Shown here: positions 63,169 to 64,000 of the stretch, one piece after another | Layout of the letters: every line of letters starts with the position of its first letter | Position numbering within the stretch: position 1 is the stretch's first letter | Origin: Moritella sp. JT01 | GTDB lineage: Bacteria > Pseudomonadota > Gammaproteobacteria > Enterobacterales > Moritellaceae | Direction: 5' to 3' | NCBI RefSeq assembly: GCF_001574435.1 | Contig: NZ_LOCN01000024.1 | Location: 5,770-69,769, forward strand | DNA length: 64,000 nt | Notes under the pieces: model-generated | Told to the model about the DNA's origin: nothing | The model's database searches: none | What the model saw: only the letters and a program-made list of their open reading frames with translations | Translations under genes and position numbers: made by a program

Positions 63169-64000
63169 ATGGGTAGCACTAAACACAATATTGGCTTAGT
63201 ACTTTCTGGTGGTGGGGCGAAGGGTATTGCTCACCTAGGCGTATTAAAATACCTGTTAGAGCAGGGTGTAAGACCGAGTTTAATTGCGGGAACAAGTGCT
63301 GGCTCTATGGTTGGTGCCCTTTACTGTTCTGGATTAGAGGTTGATGAAATACTGCAATTTTTTATAGATGTGAAACCATTTTCTTGGAAATTTACTCGAG
63401 CCGCTGCGGGTTTTATTGATCCTGCTAAATTGTATCCTGAATTTTTAAAGTATATTCCGGAAGATAGCTTTACACATCTTAAGCCTGAATTACGTATCGT
63501 TGCTACTAATATGCTTCTTGGAAAAGAACATATTTTTAAAGATGGCTCCGTCATTAACGCCTTGTTGGCATCGGCAAGTTATCCTTTAGTATTCTCACCT
63601 ATGATCATTGATGAACAGGTCTATTCTGACGGTAGCATCGTTAATCATTTTCCGGTGAGTGTTATAGAAGACGATTGTGACAAAATAATCGGCGTGTATG
63701 TGTCGCCAATACGTCAAGTTGAACCTGAAGAATTGTCGAGTATCAAAGACGTTGTATTACGCGCATTTACGTTGCAGGGAAGTGGCGCTGAATTAGAGAA
63801 ACTATCTCAATGTGATGTGCAAATTTATCCCGAAGCATTAGTCAATTACAATACATTTACAACCGACGAAAAATCATTACGAGAAATCTTTCAGATTGGC
63901 TACGAAGCAGCAAAAGAGCAATGTGATAGTATTGTTGAATTAAAGGAAAGTTTAGCCAGCAGTAACTCGAAAAAAAATCCCTTTACAAGGTGGTTCGGTC
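63169..64000 (+). CDS. Patatin-like phospholipase, partial
   Basis: The frame starts at 63169 after aaagaga and runs off the window (277 residues seen). It has the oxyanion-hole motif 'SGGGAKGIAHLG', the nucleophile Ser in 'AGTSAGSMVG', and the catalytic Asp in 'YSDGSIVNHFPV'. Patatin/RssA-type hydrolases cleave acyl esters; RssA/NTE-type subfamily is likely. Total length is unknown. Confidence 0.9.
   Translation, partial: MGSTKHNIGLVLSGGGAKGIAHLGVLKYLLEQGVRPSLIAGTSAGSMVGALYCSGLEVDEILQFFIDVKPFSWKFTRAAAGFIDPAKLYPEFLKYIPEDSFTHLKPELRIVATNMLLGKEHIFKDGSVINALLASASYPLVFSPMIIDEQVYSDGSIVNHFPVSVIEDDCDKIIGVYVSPIRQVEPEELSSIKDVVLRAFTLQGSGAELEKLSQCDVQIYPEALVNYNTFTTDEKSLREIFQIGYEAAKEQCDSIVELKESLASSNSKKNPFTRWFG

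Overview
The window is AT-rich, gene-dense bacterial chromosome. Gene content points to a marine facultatively anaerobic gammaproteobacterium of the Moritella/Shewanella/Vibrio grade. The markers are narQ-narP beside napFDABC, the divergent cspD/clpS-clpA block, tamA-tamB, lpxM, yjgN, dcuA and a SypA-E-like biofilm-control cluster. I favour a Moritella-like organism, but that is inference; no rRNA or tRNA lies in the window.

Layout: (1) 1-4.8 kb is the end of a prophage or tailocin tail module: fibre, chaperone, baseplate hub and spike. It closes with terminators and short repeats. (2) 5.2-11.3 kb is a co-oriented cluster resembling sypA-E: a STAS antagonist, an unrecognised lipoprotein, a Wza-type SLBB export protein, a CpsD/MinD-like protein with a degraded P-loop, a fused RsbW-like kinase/receiver/PP2C phosphatase, and a free-standing Hpt protein. 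No glycosyltransferase, flippase or sigma factor is in sight. (3) 11.3-13 kb holds a YvcK/CofD-family gene and a Lon-N-domain gene, separated by a hexanucleotide tandem repeat. (4) 13-24.1 kb is a nitrate-respiration island: narQ-narP, moaA, napFDABC plus a 44-residue membrane protein, a SPOUT methyltransferase and moaBCDE. Candidate CRP, FNR and NarP sites are stacked ahead of napF and a candidate FNR site precedes moaA. (5) 24.2-38.9 kb is mostly core: an RhlE-type helicase, a deoxynucleoside kinase, tamA-tamB, cspD, clpS-clpA, cvfB-like, rluF and two uncharacterised genes. (6) 38.9-44.5 kb has a PBP-like periplasmic protein and a porin divergent from a hybrid histidine kinase, then an ion channel and a NIF3/YqfO-like protein. 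(7) 44.5-55 kb has cutC and a fatty-acid set (acyl-CoA synthetase, truncated MaoC remnant, AraC regulator, FabG4-type reductase, thiolase). This set is interrupted by a DsbA-like protein, two GNAT genes flanked by weak integron-like motifs, and a DUF1090 protein. (8) 55-64 kb holds dcuA, yjgN, asnB, lpxM, pykF and a patatin-like gene that runs off the window.

Genes that work together: NarQ/NarP sense nitrate or nitrite and should act at the nap promoter. MoaABCDE make the molybdopterin for NapA, NapC passes quinol electrons to NapB and NapA, and DcuA fits the same anaerobic lifestyle. In the syp-like cluster, the fused kinase/phosphatase is expected to set the phosphorylation state of Ser54 of the STAS protein, with the Hpt protein feeding its receiver. 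The most interesting regions are this minimal syp-like partner-switch and export cluster, the PBP/porin/hybrid-kinase module, and the broken fatty-acid cluster.
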